64,000 nt of DNA, taken from positions 27,161 to 91,160 of the forward strand of contig NZ_LDSL01000052.1 in the NCBI RefSeq assembly GCF_001476815.1, given 5' to 3'. A model generated the notes under the pieces. It saw nothing but the letters and a program-made list of their open reading frames with translations, was not told where the DNA came from and made no database searches. This stretch comes from Pseudacidovorax intermedius. GTDB lineage: Bacteria; Pseudomonadota; Gammaproteobacteria; Burkholderiales; Burkholderiaceae_C. Position numbers and translations under genes: made by a program. Positions 28,026 to 37,112 of this stretch are shown one piece after another (positions within the stretch are counted from its first letter, which is position 1; every line of letters begins with the position of its first letter).

Positions 28026-28834
28026 ACACGCCCACGACCTCTTCCCGCCCGCTCGGCCGCTGCACCCTGGTCGGCGCCGGGCCAGGCGATCCGGAACTGC
28101 TCACGCTCAAGGCCGTGAAGGCCGTCCAGGCCGCCACCGTGCTGCTGGTGGACGACCTGGTCAACGACGAGATCCTGCAATGGGCCAGGCCCGACGCGCG
28201 CATCGTGCACGTGGGCAAGCGCGGCGGCTGCAAGAGCACGCCGCAGGCCTTCATCGAGAAGCTGATGATCGCGGCCGTGCAGGAGGGCGAGACGGTTGTG
28301 CGCCTCAAGGGCGGCGACCCCTTCGTCTTCGGCCGCGGCGGCGAGGAGGTCGAGCACCTGCGCGAGGCCGGCATCCCCTGCGAGGTGGTCAACGGCATCA
28401 CCGCCGGCCTGGCCGCCGTGACGGCCCTGGGCGTGCCCCTGACCCACCGCGACCATGCGGCGGGCGTGGTGTTCGTCACCGGCCATGCCAAGACCGGCAC
28501 GGCCGACGGCGCCCGCCATGACAGCACCGACTGGGCCGCCCTGGCCGCCACGGCCCGCGACGCGCGGCTGACGCTGGTCATCTACATGGGCGTGGCCGGC
28601 GCGAGCCACATCCAGCAGCAGTTGCTGGCTGGCGGCCTGCCGGCGGGCACGCCGGTGGCGGTGGTGCAGCATGCCAGCCTGCCGCACCAGCGGCAGCTCG
28701 TCGCCACGCTGGGCACCCTGGTCGCCGACTTGGCGGCGAGCGGGCTGGGCAGCCCGTCCATCATCGTGGTGGGGGATGTGCTGCGCGGCATGGCAGCGGC
28801 GGGCGCACCGGCGTCCTCGCGCTTCGGGACCTGA
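28022..28834 (+). CDS. cobA: Uroporphyrinogen-III C-methyltransferase
   Basis: A 270-residue SAM-dependent methyltransferase making precorrin-2, the precursor of siroheme. Motifs include VGAGPGDPELLTLKA, VGKRGG, RLKGGDPFVFGRGGEE and GVPLTHRD. The length is that of the stand-alone enzyme, without the CysG dehydrogenase/chelatase half. Siroheme is the cofactor of assimilatory nitrite and sulfite reductases, which explains its place at the end of the nitrate operon. The start overlaps the ybiB stop (ATGA). Confidence 0.93.
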   Translation: MNTPTTSSRPLGRCTLVGAGPGDPELLTLKAVKAVQAATVLLVDDLVNDEILQWARPDARIVHVGKRGGCKSTPQAFIEKLMIAAVQEGETVVRLKGGDPFVFGRGGEEVEHLREAGIPCEVVNGITAGLAAVTALGVPLTHRDHAAGVVFVTGHAKTGTADGARHDSTDWAALAATARDARLTLVIYMGVAGASHIQQQLLAGGLPAGTPVAVVQHASLPHQRQLVATLGTLVADLAASGLGSPSIIVVGDVLRGMAAAGAPASSRFGT

Positions 28835-28970
28835 GCCAGGCCGGTCGTCCTGGCCCGGGGCACTGCGCACCAGGCGGCATCGGCGAGGGCATCAGGCAGG
28901 CCCCGCTCAGCTCGGGCGCGAAAGCCGGACGGACTGCCGCCCCGCCCGGGCAACGGATACTGCGCGCCCC

Positions 28971-30197
28971 ATGTCCTCCCACTTCGACGCCATCGTCATC
29001 GGTGCCGGCGCCGCCGGACTTTTCTGCGCGGCCCAGGCCGGCCAGCGCGGCCTGCGGGTGCTGCTGATCGACCACGCCGAGCGCGTGGCCGAGAAGATCC
29101 GCATCTCCGGCGGCGGCCGCTGCAACTTCACCAACCGCGAGCTGGACCCGCGCGCACCCCAGCGCCACTACCTGGGCGAGAACCCGCATTTCTGCCGCTC
29201 GGCCCTGGCCCGCTACACGCCCGCCGACTTCATCGCGCTGGTCGACCGCCACGGCATCGCCTGGCACGAGAAGCACAAGGGCCAGCTCTTCTGCGACGGC
29301 CCCTCGCAGCAGATCATCGACCTGCTGCTGGCCGAATGCGCCGACGGCCACGTCGAGCGCTGGCAGCCCTGCGCCGTGCAGTCGGTGGCGTTCGACGCCG
29401 AAGCCGGCCGCTACCGCCTGCAGACCGCACGCGGGCCGGTGGAGGCGCCGCAGCTGGTCGTCGCCACCGGCGGTCTGGCCATCCCGCAGATCGGTGCCAC
29501 CGACTTCGGCTGGCGCATCGCGGCGCAGTTCGGCCTGCGCACCGTCCCCCCGCGGCCTGCGCTGGTGCCGCTGACCTTCGGCGGCCAGGCCTGGGCGCCC
29601 TACGCGCAGTTGGCCGGCCTGGCGCTGCCCGTGGCCATCAGCACCGGCAGCGGCAAGGCGCGCATGCGTTTCGACGAGGACCTGCTGTTCACCCACCGCG
29701 GGCTGTCGGGCCCGGCCATCCTGCAGATCTCCAGCTACTGGCAGCCCGGGACGCCGCTGACGCTGGACTTCGCGCCCGGCACCGACGTGCAGGCGCGCCT
29801 CACCGAGGCCAAGCGCGACTCGCGCAAGCGGGTGGCCAACGAACTGGCGGCACTGGTGCCCGCGCGCCTGGCCGATGCGTGGACCGCCGAGGATCCCGGC
29901 CTGCAGCGCCCCATCAACGAGGCCGCCGACAAGTCGCTGGCCCGCCTGGCCGAGCGCGTCAGCCGCTGGCCGCTGGTGCCCGACGGTACCGAGGGCTACA
30001 AGAAGGCCGAGGTCACGGCCGGCGGGGTGGACACGCGCGAGCTGTCGTCACAGACGATGGAAGCCGCCCGCCAGCCCGGCCTGTTCTTCATCGGCGAGAC
30101 GGTGGACGTGACCGGCTGGCTGGGCGGCTACAACTTCCAGTGGGCCTGGGCCAGCGCCCATGCCTGCGCGCAGGCGCTGCGGGCAGGCACAGCTTGA
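28971..30197 (+). CDS. NAD(P)/FAD-dependent oxidoreductase, YhiN/HI0933 family
   Basis: A 408-residue flavoprotein of unknown reaction. The FAD-binding motif is [19 protein letters not shown]. The family signature [14 protein letters not shown] follows, and the C terminus has [17 protein letters not shown]. The start at [13 protein letters not shown] places the dinucleotide motif at the very N terminus, as usual. It stands 136 bp after cobA, and its stop codon is embedded in the predicted rpsU promoter. Confidence 0.9.
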
Positions 30198-30222
30198 AAG
30201 CACCGTGCGAACCTGCTACATT
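30194..30222 (+). promoter_or_regulatory. Sigma-70 type promoter for rpsU
   Basis: TTGAAA, 17 bp, TACATT: a good -35/-10 pair with ideal spacing, 112 bp upstream of the rpsU start. The -35 box overlaps the TGA of the preceding gene. A perfect palindrome TTAGCCGGCTAA overlaps the end of the -10 box and the likely start point, and may be an operator. Confidence 0.6.
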
Positions 30223-30333
30223 AGCCGGCTAACTTTGGCCTACCCCTCAGCGGGCCGCAGAATCTTTCGAGTTGAGGACCACCGGCCGGGGGCCTCGATC
30301 TTCCCTGGTCACATTCAACATCTCTTTGAATCA

Positions 30334-30546
30334 ATGACCACCATCCGCGTTAAAGAAAACGAGCCCTTCGACGTCGCGCTGCGCCGTTTCAAGCGCACCA
30401 TCGAAAAGCTCGGCCTGCTGACCGACCTGCGCGCCCGCGAGTTCTACGAAAAGCCGACCGCCGAGCGCAAGCGCAAGAAGGCCGCGGCCGTCAAGCGCCA
30501 CTACAAGCGCGTGCGCAGCATGCAGCTGCCCAAGAAGCTGTACTGA
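30334..30546 (+). CDS. rpsU: 30S ribosomal protein S21
   Basis: A 70-residue, very basic protein of the small subunit platform needed for natural mRNA initiation. [24 protein letters not shown] and the Lys/Arg-rich [14 protein letters not shown] are diagnostic. The 25 bases before the ATG contain no recognisable Shine-Dalgarno sequence, unlike most genes here. The gene has its own promoter (30194-30222) and terminator (30601-30638), so it is a single-gene unit. Confidence 0.97.
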
Positions 30547-30600
30547 TCGATCCGCAGGCAACGCCGGCACGTCCTCGACGCCGCCGGTCGCGCATGAAGC

Positions 30601-30638
30601 AAGCCGCGCCGGGGAAACCTGCCGCGGCTTTCGTTTTT
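30601..30638 (+). terminator. Rho-independent terminator after rpsU
   Basis: AAGCCGCG pairs with CGCGGCTT across a 14-nt loop and is followed by TCGTTTTT. It lies 54 bp after the rpsU stop. Confidence 0.85.
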
Positions 30639-30746
30639 GCCGTGCGCCGCTAGCCGGCGCGACACCGCCCGAACCACGGGCCCGGGCCGCACGCCACGGG
30701 GAGCGCGCCGCCCTCTTCCTCCATTCCCCTGCAGCAAGGACGCACC

Positions 30747-31193
30747 ATGAGCCTCAAGGCCCGCATCACCGAAGACATGAAGACCGCCATGCGCGCCAAG
30801 GAAGCCGAGCGCCTGGCCACCATCCGCCTGCTGCTGGCTGCCATGAAGCAGAAGGAAGTGGACGAGCGCATCGAGCTGGACGATGCCGCGGTGGTCGGCG
30901 TCATCGACAAGATGATCAAGCAGCGCAAGGACTCGATCACCGCCTTCACCCAGGCCGGCCGCACCGAGCTGGCCGACAAGGAGGCCGCCGAGATCGCCGT
31001 GCTCGAGGCCTACCTGCCCCAGCGCCTGGACGCCGACGAGATCGCTGCCGAAGTGAAGGCCATCGTGGCCGAGCTGGGCGCCAGCGGCCCCGGCGACATG
31101 GGCAAGGTGATGGGCGCCGCCAAGCAGCGCTTGGCCGGCAAGGCCGAGATGGGCCAGGTCAGCGCCGCCGTCAAGGCCGCCCTCGCCGGCTGA
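30747..31193 (+). CDS. GatB/YqeY domain protein
   Basis: A 148-residue protein of the YqeY family, homologous to the C-terminal tRNA-binding tail of amidotransferase subunit GatB. MSLKARITEDMKTAMRAKEAERL and the C-terminal GDMGKVMGAAKQRLAGKAEMGQVS are characteristic. It is often found between rpsU and dnaG in other bacteria, so its place after rpsU is expected. Its molecular role is not established. The Nudix gene starts 5 bp after its stop. Confidence 0.9.
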   Translation: MSLKARITEDMKTAMRAKEAERLATIRLLLAAMKQKEVDERIELDDAAVVGVIDKMIKQRKDSITAFTQAGRTELADKEAAEIAVLEAYLPQRLDADEIAAEVKAIVAELGASGPGDMGKVMGAAKQRLAGKAEMGQVSAAVKAALAG

Positions 31194-31198
31194 CCGGC

Positions 31199-31663
31199 AT
31201 GGACACGCCGGTCGCCGACCCCATCGGCAAGGCCTGCGCCTGCGTGGTGGACGCGCGCGGCCGGCTGCTGGTCTTCCACCATCCGGGCGACCGCGGCATG
31301 CAGCTGGTCAAGGGCACCATCGAGCCCGGGGAATCGCCGGAGGACGCGGTGCGGCGCGAGCTGCTGGAGGAATCCGGCCTTCACTTCGACGGGCCGCTCG
31401 AACCGCTCGGCACGCTGCTGCGGCACTGCGACGCCGGCCACGAGGGCAACGACCACACGCACGAGCAGCTGTGGCACCTGTTCCTGATGCGCATCGACGT
31501 GCCGCTGCCCGAGCGCTTCGAACACACGGCGCACGGCAGTCCGGAAGAGGACGGCCTGGTGTTCGACTTCCGCTGGCTGAGCGAGGGCGAGTTGCTGGAC
31601 GGCTTCACCCTGCCCTATCGGCAGGCCATCGAGCGGGTCTGGCAGGCACTCGGCAGGAAATAG
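31199..31663 (+). CDS. Nudix hydrolase
   Basis: A 154-residue pyrophosphohydrolase. The complete Nudix box begins at GTIEPGESPEDAVRRELLEE and ends SGL, keeping the metal-binding REUxEExGU part. The substrate is unknown; the sequence resembles the small housecleaning group acting on nucleotide derivatives. It follows yqeY by 5 bp and is probably co-transcribed with it. Confidence 0.85.
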   Translation: MDTPVADPIGKACACVVDARGRLLVFHHPGDRGMQLVKGTIEPGESPEDAVRRELLEESGLHFDGPLEPLGTLLRHCDAGHEGNDHTHEQLWHLFLMRIDVPLPERFEHTAHGSPEEDGLVFDFRWLSEGELLDGFTLPYRQAIERVWQALGRK

Positions 31664-31863
31664 CCCACCCCGTTTGGCCTTCCTCACTGCGTGTGGCAGT
31701 CCAATCCCCCTCGAGGGGCGCATCCGGCGGCCGGGCCAAGCCCGTTCCGCGGGTGCACTGGCATGGCCTGCGCCGCGGCCCTTCGATCGGAAAAGCGGCA
31801 CCGGTTTAGTTCCCTGCGGGTGGCACTCAGCGCCGTGGATCACCGGCATGAACGACGGCCGCC
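31664..31863. repeat. Non-coding spacer with hairpin-rich, repeat-like sequence
   Basis: The 200 bp between two convergent genes contain no convincing coding frame. It includes CCCCTCGAGGGG (a 12-bp palindrome near 31709), CGGGCCAAGCCCG and CCGCGG-type self-complementary stretches. It resembles, from memory, extragenic sequences scattered in Comamonadaceae genomes. Only one copy is in this window, so repeat status is unproven. It may also end transcription from both sides. Confidence 0.35.
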
Positions 31864-32616
31864 TCAGGCGCGCAGCACCATCCAGCCGCCGAGCAGCGCC
31901 AGCGCGGCGAAGAAGCAGCGGCGGAACAGCGTCACGGGCATGCGCGCCTGCAGCCGCTGTCCCAGCGCCATGCCCAGCCAGGCCGGCGCCAGCATCGCCA
32001 CCGAGGCCCAGCCGACGTCCGCACCCACCATTCCGGACGACCCGCCCAGCCCGATGCCCAGCGCCAGCGTGCAGGTGCTGAACGACAGCCCCATCGCCCG
32101 CATCAGCGCTGGTCGATCCAGCCCGAGGCTCTGCAGGTAGGGCACCACCGGCATCACGAACACGCCGGTGAGCGCCGTGAGCAGGCCGGTCAGCACGCCC
32201 ACGATGGGGCCGGCGCGGCGCGCCTGCCGCGGCGTCAGCGTGCCTGCGCGTCCCGCCAGGCCCCAGCCGGCATAGGCGATCAGCGCCAGACCCAGCAGCA
32301 GCCCGCCGATGCGGCCGGCTGGCGGCCCCCAGACGGCCAGCCCGCCCAGCGTGCCGGCGGCTAGGCCGATCTGCAGGCCGGCCGTGCGACGCAGCAGCGC
32401 CATGGCCGCGCGCCAGGGGCCGGCCTGCCACAGGTTGGTCACCAGCGACGGCAGCACCAGCAGGGCCGCGGCCTGGGCCTGGGGCATCCACAGCGCGAGC
32501 AGCGCCATCGACACGGTGGGCAGGCCCAGGCCGAGCAGCCCCTTGACCGCACCGGCCAGCACGAAGACGCCGGCGGTCAGCGCCCAGGTCGGAAGCGCAG
32601 CGGCGTCAACGGCCAT
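31864..32616 (-). CDS. Sulfite exporter TauE/SafE family membrane protein
   Basis: A 250-residue integral membrane protein with about eight hydrophobic segments. VLAGAVKGLLGLGLPTVSMALL near the start is the family's first repeat, and LTGLLTALTGVFVMPVVPYL is the second. Members export sulfite, sulfoacetate or other organic anions; the substrate here is unknown. The start at MAVDAAALPTW is the first ATG consistent with the family length. It is divergent from a LysR-type gene across 277 bp, which suggests that gene controls it. Confidence 0.88.
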   Translation of the reverse strand: MAVDAAALPTWALTAGVFVLAGAVKGLLGLGLPTVSMALLALWMPQAQAAALLVLPSLVTNLWQAGPWRAAMALLRRTAGLQIGLAAGTLGGLAVWGPPAGRIGGLLLGLALIAYAGWGLAGRAGTLTPRQARRAGPIVGVLTGLLTALTGVFVMPVVPYLQSLGLDRPALMRAMGLSFSTCTLALGIGLGGSSGMVGADVGWASVAMLAPAWLGMALGQRLQARMPVTLFRRCFFAALALLGGWMVLRA

Positions 32617-32893
32617 GGCGTGCGCCCGGTGGCAGCCCTTTGTTGGATACGGGGGTGGGCATGGGGTCTTGAGGAAAGCGCAGCAGCTGCGGAAGCCCGC
32701 GAGTCTGGCGCCGGCGCTGCGCGGCGCCAATGCGGAAAAGGCGCAGGCGCCTATGGCCGAAACTGAGCCCTGGCCACCGAAGAGAAGCATCGGCCGATGC
32801 ACGCCAGAGCCAGGGCGGAATGGACCTGCGCAGATCCAACCCACGCTGCCGCGAATCCGCGCGGCGCACCGCCCCGCGTGCTACCTTGCCCCC

Positions 32894-33799
32894 ATGCGAT
32901 TCGACCTCACCGACCTGCGCCTCTTCATCCACGTGGTGGAGGCCGGCAGCCTCACGCACGGCGCGACGCGGGCCCACATGACGCTGGCCTCGGCCAGCCA
33001 GCGGGTGCGCGGCATGGAGCAGGCGCTGGGCGGTCCGCTGCTGCAGCGGCATGCGGCCGGCGTCACGCCCACCGAAGCCGGCCGCACGCTGCTGCACCAT
33101 GCGCGCACGGTTCAGGCGCAGATGCAGTGCCTGTACGGCGAGATGGCCGAGCACGGCCAGGGCCTGCGCAGCCGGGTGCGCCTGCTGGCCAACACCGCGG
33201 CGCTCATGGAGCACCTGCCCGGTCCCCTGGCCGACTTCCTGGCGGCGCATCCGCAGGTCTCGGTGGACCTGGACGAGCGCGCCAGCACCGACGTGGCCGA
33301 TGCGGTGCGCGCCGGTCTGGCGGACATCGGCATCGCGTCTCAACTCGCCGACTTTGGCGGCCTGGCGCACCACGCCTTCCGGCGCGACGACCTCGTCCTG
33401 GTGCTGCCGCGTGGCCATGCCCTGGCCCGGCGCCGGCGCGCCGCGCTGGCGGAACTGGGCGATGCCGAACTGGTGGGCCTGGCCGTCGGCAATCCGCTGC
33501 AGGAGCACATCGCCTGCCAGGCGCGCGCGGCGGGCCTGCAGCCGCGCTACCGGGTGCGGGTGCGCAGCTTCGACGCGGTGTGCCGCATGGCGGCGCAGGG
33601 GATCGGCGCCGGCATCGTGCCCCAGACGGCGGCAGCGCGATGCGCGCGCGCGATGTCACTCTCGCGCGTGCCTCTGTCCGACGAATGGGCGGGCCGCGAA
33701 CTGCGGGCCTGCGTGCGCGACGAAGCGGCGCTGCCGCCGCAGGCGCGGGCACTGCTCGCGCACCTCACGGCCGTGCCTGCGCCGACGCGCGCCGCGTGA
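32894..33799 (+). CDS. LysR-family transcriptional regulator
   Basis: A 301-residue regulator. The N-terminal winged helix is MRFDLTDLRLFIHVVEAGSL with recognition-helix region ASASQRVRGMEQALGGPLLQR. The effector domain follows from about residue 90, with the conserved GIGAGIVP. It is divergent from the TauE-type exporter gene and probably regulates it; the inducer is not readable. The 277 bp between the two starts must hold the control sites, but I could not pick a convincing T-N11-A box. Confidence 0.88.
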   Translation: MRFDLTDLRLFIHVVEAGSLTHGATRAHMTLASASQRVRGMEQALGGPLLQRHAAGVTPTEAGRTLLHHARTVQAQMQCLYGEMAEHGQGLRSRVRLLANTAALMEHLPGPLADFLAAHPQVSVDLDERASTDVADAVRAGLADIGIASQLADFGGLAHHAFRRDDLVLVLPRGHALARRRRAALAELGDAELVGLAVGNPLQEHIACQARAAGLQPRYRVRVRSFDAVCRMAAQGIGAGIVPQTAAARCARAMSLSRVPLSDEWAGRELRACVRDEAALPPQARALLAHLTAVPAPTRAA

Positions 33800-33808
33800 A
33801 CCGAATCC

Positions 33809-35179
33809 TCAGGCGCCCGCGACCTTCATGCGGTCGATCAGCATCGAGCCCACCGTCTTGGCGCCGTAGTTGTAGGCATCGGCGCCCACGGCCTGGATGC
33901 CCATCAGCATGGACTGGAGGTTGCCGGCGATGGTGATCTCCTGCACCGGGAAGGCAATCTGGCCGTTCTCGACCCAGAAGCCGCTGGCGCCGCGCGAATA
34001 GTCGCCGGTGACGTAGTTGACGCCCTGGCCCATCAGCTCGATCACGAACAGGCCGGTGCCCAGCTTGCGCAGCATGGCGTCCAGGTCGTCGGCCGGATCG
34101 GTCAGGCGCGAGCGCAGCGTCAGGTTGTGCGAGCCGCCGGCGTTACCGGTGGTCTTCATGCCCAGCTTGCGGGCCGAATAGGTCGACAGGAAGTAGCCCT
34201 CCAGCCGGCCGGCGTCGACCACGGTGCGCGCCCGGGTCACCACGCCTTCGTCGTCGAAGGGCGCGCTGCCCTTGCCGCGCACCACGTGCGGGTCTTCCGT
34301 CACGTCGATGTGCGCGGGCAGCACGGCCTTGCCCAGCGAGTCGAGCAGGAAGGTGCTGCGCCGGTACAGCGCGCCGCCGCTCACGGCCTGCACCAGCCCG
34401 CCCAGCAGGCCGGCGGCCAGCGGCGACTCGAACAGCACCGGGCATTCGGTGGTCTTGATCTTGCGCGACTTCAGGCGGCTGAGGGCACGCTCGGCCGCAT
34501 AGCGGCCCACGGCCTGCGGCGAGGCCAGCTCGTCCGCCGAGCGCATGGAGCTGTACCAGGCGTCGCGCTGCATGTCGTCGCCGCGGCCGGCGATGGGCGC
34601 GACCGAGATCGAATGGCGCGAGCTGGCATAGCCGCCGCGGAAGCCATGCGTGTGCGCACTGAAGAAATGGCTCTGCTGGGCCGACACACCCGCGCCTTCG
34701 CTGTTGGTGATGCGGCGGTCGGTCGACAGGGCCGCGGCCTCGCATTCCAGCGCCAGCCGGGCGGCAGCTTCGCTGTCGATGGCCCAGGGGTGGAAGAGGT
34801 CGAGCTCGGGATGGTCCTGGGAGATGTCCGCCTCGTCGGGCAGGCCGCCGACCGGATCCTCGGCCGTGAAGCGCGCGATGTCGTAGGCCGCCTGCACCGT
34901 CTGCTGGATGGCGGCCTCGGAGAAGTCGGAGGTGCTGGCATTGCCGCGGCGGTTGCCCACGTAGACCGTGACGCCCAGCGACTTGTCGCGGTTGCGCTCC
35001 ACGTTCTCGAGCTTGCCCTTGCGCACCGAGACGCTCAGCCCGCAGCCCTCGGACGCCTCCGCGCCGGCGTCGGTGGCACCCAGCTTCTTGGCATGCGCCA
35101 GGGCGGTGTCGACCAGGTTCTCGAAGTAGTCTCGGCTGTAGGCGAAGCCGCTTTCCGCGCGCGAAGTGGTGGTGCTCAT
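33809..35179 (-). CDS. pmbA: Metalloprotease PmbA/TldE
   Basis: A 456-residue partner of TldD that matures microcin B17 and degrades CcdA in E. coli. The metal-binding motif lies in TldD, so PmbA lacks it, as here. It starts at MSTTTSRAESGFAYS, 26 codons inside a longer open frame with no homology. Conserved sections include RGNASTSDFSEAAI, SFGLPAAG-like CPVLFESPLAAGLLGGLV and DYSRGASGFWVENG. It is divergent from darP, an arrangement also found in enterobacteria. Confidence 0.93.
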   Translation of the reverse strand: MSTTTSRAESGFAYSRDYFENLVDTALAHAKKLGATDAGAEASEGCGLSVSVRKGKLENVERNRDKSLGVTVYVGNRRGNASTSDFSEAAIQQTVQAAYDIARFTAEDPVGGLPDEADISQDHPELDLFHPWAIDSEAAARLALECEAAALSTDRRITNSEGAGVSAQQSHFFSAHTHGFRGGYASSRHSISVAPIAGRGDDMQRDAWYSSMRSADELASPQAVGRYAAERALSRLKSRKIKTTECPVLFESPLAAGLLGGLVQAVSGGALYRRSTFLLDSLGKAVLPAHIDVTEDPHVVRGKGSAPFDDEGVVTRARTVVDAGRLEGYFLSTYSARKLGMKTTGNAGGSHNLTLRSRLTDPADDLDAMLRKLGTGLFVIELMGQGVNYVTGDYSRGASGFWVENGQIAFPVQEITIAGNLQSMLMGIQAVGADAYNYGAKTVGSMLIDRMKVAGA

Positions 35180-35240
35180 GTGAGGGACAATGATAGCGAC
35201 GCGCCCCCGATGGCCGGGCGGCGCACCCAATTCCCCCGCC

Positions 35241-35897
35241 ATGCCCCGCAAACCCAAAAAAGGCTACTTCGTCCGTGGCCAGTTCGTCGCCGAAGGCAGC
35301 GAACTCGACATCGAATACAAGCGCGAGCTCAAGGGCGGCATCGAGACCAGCAAGACCGACCTCAAGCGCGAGAGCGCCGAGGTGCAGGCGCTGGGCGAGG
35401 CCCTGCTCACGCTGCGCGCCGAGGCCCGCGAGCGCCTGCAGCTGCCCGACCAGCTCACCGAGGCCCTCAAGGACCTCGGCCGCATCACCAACTTCGAAGG
35501 CCGCCGCCGCCAGTCGCAGTTCGTCGGCAAGCTGATGCGCAAGCTGCCCCCCGAGACGCTGGACGCCGTGCGCACCGCCCTCGACGAGCAGGCGCGCGGC
35601 CCCGCCCAGGCCACCGCCATGCTGCACGAGGCCGAGCAATGGCGCGAGCGCCTGCTGGCCGACGACGATGCCTTGGGCGCCTGGATCGAGACCCACCCCG
35701 GCACCGACGCCCAGCAGATGCGCGCCCTGGTGCGCCAGGCCCGCAAGGACCACCAGGCCGGCAAGCCCGGCGAGGCGCCGCGCCAGGGCAAGGCCTTCCG
35801 CGAGCTGTTCCAGCGCATCCGCGAGCAACTGTCGGTGCACGGCGACGACGACCACGCCGACCAGGCCTCCGCCCAGGCGCGCGAGGAAGACGCCTGA
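35241..35897 (+). CDS. darP: Ribosome biogenesis factor DarP (YjgA)
   Basis: A 218-residue, highly charged helical protein of the DUF615 family that associates with late 50S precursors. The chosen start MPRKPKKGYFVRG gives the usual basic N terminus; an open 17 codons upstream is non-homologous. LDIEYKRELKGGIETSKTDLKRES-like sequence is replaced locally but recognisable, and RRRQSQFVGKLMR is the core signature. It lies 61 bp from divergent pmbA and overlaps mog by TGATG. Confidence 0.92.
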   Translation: MPRKPKKGYFVRGQFVAEGSELDIEYKRELKGGIETSKTDLKRESAEVQALGEALLTLRAEARERLQLPDQLTEALKDLGRITNFEGRRRQSQFVGKLMRKLPPETLDAVRTALDEQARGPAQATAMLHEAEQWRERLLADDDALGAWIETHPGTDAQQMRALVRQARKDHQAGKPGEAPRQGKAFRELFQRIREQLSVHGDDDHADQASAQAREEDA

Positions 35898-36505
35898 TGG
35901 ACGGCGCCGATTTCGCGCCGGTGAAGATCGGCATCGTCTCGGTCAGCGACCGGGCCAGCAGCGGCGTCTACGAGGACAAGGGCCTGCCCGCGCTGCAGGA
36001 CTGGCTGACGCGGGCACTGAAGAACCCCATCGCCTTCGAGCCGCGCCTGATCCCGGACGAGCAGGACCGCATCAGCGCCACGCTGATCGAGCTGGTGGAC
36101 GCCGGCTGCAGCCTGGTGCTGACCACCGGCGGCACCGGGCCCGCGACGCGCGACGTCACGCCCGAGGCCACGCTGGCCGTCGCCCACAAGGAGATGCCCG
36201 GCTTCGGCGAGCAGATGCGGCAGATCGGCCTGCGCTTCGTGCCCACGGCCATCCTGTCGCGCCAGGTCGCGGTGATCCGCGAGCGCAGCCTGATCGTCAA
36301 CCTGCCCGGCCAGCCCAAGTCCATCGCCGAGACGCTGGAAGGCCTCAAGGCCGCCGACGGCAGCCAGCTGGTGCCCGGCATCTTCGCGGCCGTGCCCTAC
36401 TGCATCGACCTGATCGGCGGGCCCTACCTCGAGACGCACGATGCGGTCTGCAAGGCCTTCCGGCCCAAGTCGGCGCTGAGGCCGCCGCGCGAATCCCAGG
36501 CCTGA
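35897..36505 (+). CDS. mog: Molybdopterin adenylyltransferase
   Basis: A 202-residue enzyme that activates molybdopterin with AMP before molybdenum insertion. IGIVSVSDRASSGVYEDKGLPAL, LVLTTGGTGPATRDVTPEAT and NLPGQPKSI are the family's nucleotide and pterin-binding segments. The ATG overlaps the darP stop (TGATG). The product is required for Mo enzymes such as the NasA nitrate reductase encoded 9 kb away, though the two loci are separate transcription units. Confidence 0.94.
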   Translation: MDGADFAPVKIGIVSVSDRASSGVYEDKGLPALQDWLTRALKNPIAFEPRLIPDEQDRISATLIELVDAGCSLVLTTGGTGPATRDVTPEATLAVAHKEMPGFGEQMRQIGLRFVPTAILSRQVAVIRERSLIVNLPGQPKSIAETLEGLKAADGSQLVPGIFAAVPYCIDLIGGPYLETHDAVCKAFRPKSALRPPRESQA

Positions 36506-36570
36506 TCCGGCGTGAACGAACGCAGCCTGCTGCGCGTTCAACCCTCCCGAGCCGGCCGCCGCCATAAAGA

Positions 36571-36604
36571 ACGCCGCGCATCCCTTCCCAGGAATGCGCG
36601 GCGT
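36571..36604. terminator. Bidirectional hairpin between mog and the CBS-domain gene
   Basis: A perfect 11-bp inverted repeat ACGCCGCGCAT/ATGCGCGGCGT with a 12-nt loop lies between two convergent genes. T-rich flanks are short on both sides (ATT on plus, TCTTTA on minus), so it could end both transcripts with moderate efficiency. Confidence 0.7.
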
Positions 36605-36644
36605 ATTGCCTCTGCCGCCGTCGCGCGACCTCGCTGCCGGGGTC

Positions 36645-37112
36645 TCAGAGCGAGGGCTGGTTCTGCGCGTTCTCTTCTTCCGCCGGCCAGTCGCGGATGT
36701 AGGCCTTGAGCATCTTGTTCTCGAAGTTCTGGCTGTCCACCACGGCCTTGGCCACGTCGTAGAAGCTGATCACGCCCATCAGCATGCGCTTGTCCATGAC
36801 CGGCATGTAGCGGGCATGGCGCTCCAGCATCATGCGGCGCACTTCGTCGAGGTCGGTTTCGTTGGTGCAGGTCAGCGGCGCGTCGTCCATGGCGGTGCGC
36901 ACCCGGGTCTCGCCGACCGCGCCGCCGTTGCGCTGGATCTGCACGATCACCTCGCGGAAGGTCAGCATGCCCACCAGGTCGCCATGGGACATGACCACCA
37001 GCGAGCCGATGTCCTTGTCCGCCATGATGTCCACGGCCTCGGACAGCGGATCGTCGGGGCCGATCGTGTAGAGCGTGTTGCCCTTCACGCGCAGGATGTC
37101 GCTGACTTTCAT
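36645..37112 (-). CDS. CBS-domain pair protein
   Basis: A 155-residue cytoplasmic protein made of two CBS domains (about 7-60 and 72-128), which usually bind adenine nucleotides. The start MKVSDILRVKGNTLYTIGP is typical; upstream open frame of 24 codons is non-homologous. The C-terminal tail VDSQNFENKMLKAYIRDWP is a conserved feature of betaproteobacterial stand-alone CBS proteins. The function is not known. Confidence 0.88.
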   Translation of the reverse strand: MKVSDILRVKGNTLYTIGPDDPLSEAVDIMADKDIGSLVVMSHGDLVGMLTFREVIVQIQRNGGAVGETRVRTAMDDAPLTCTNETDLDEVRRMMLERHARYMPVMDKRMLMGVISFYDVAKAVVDSQNFENKMLKAYIRDWPAEEENAQNQPSL

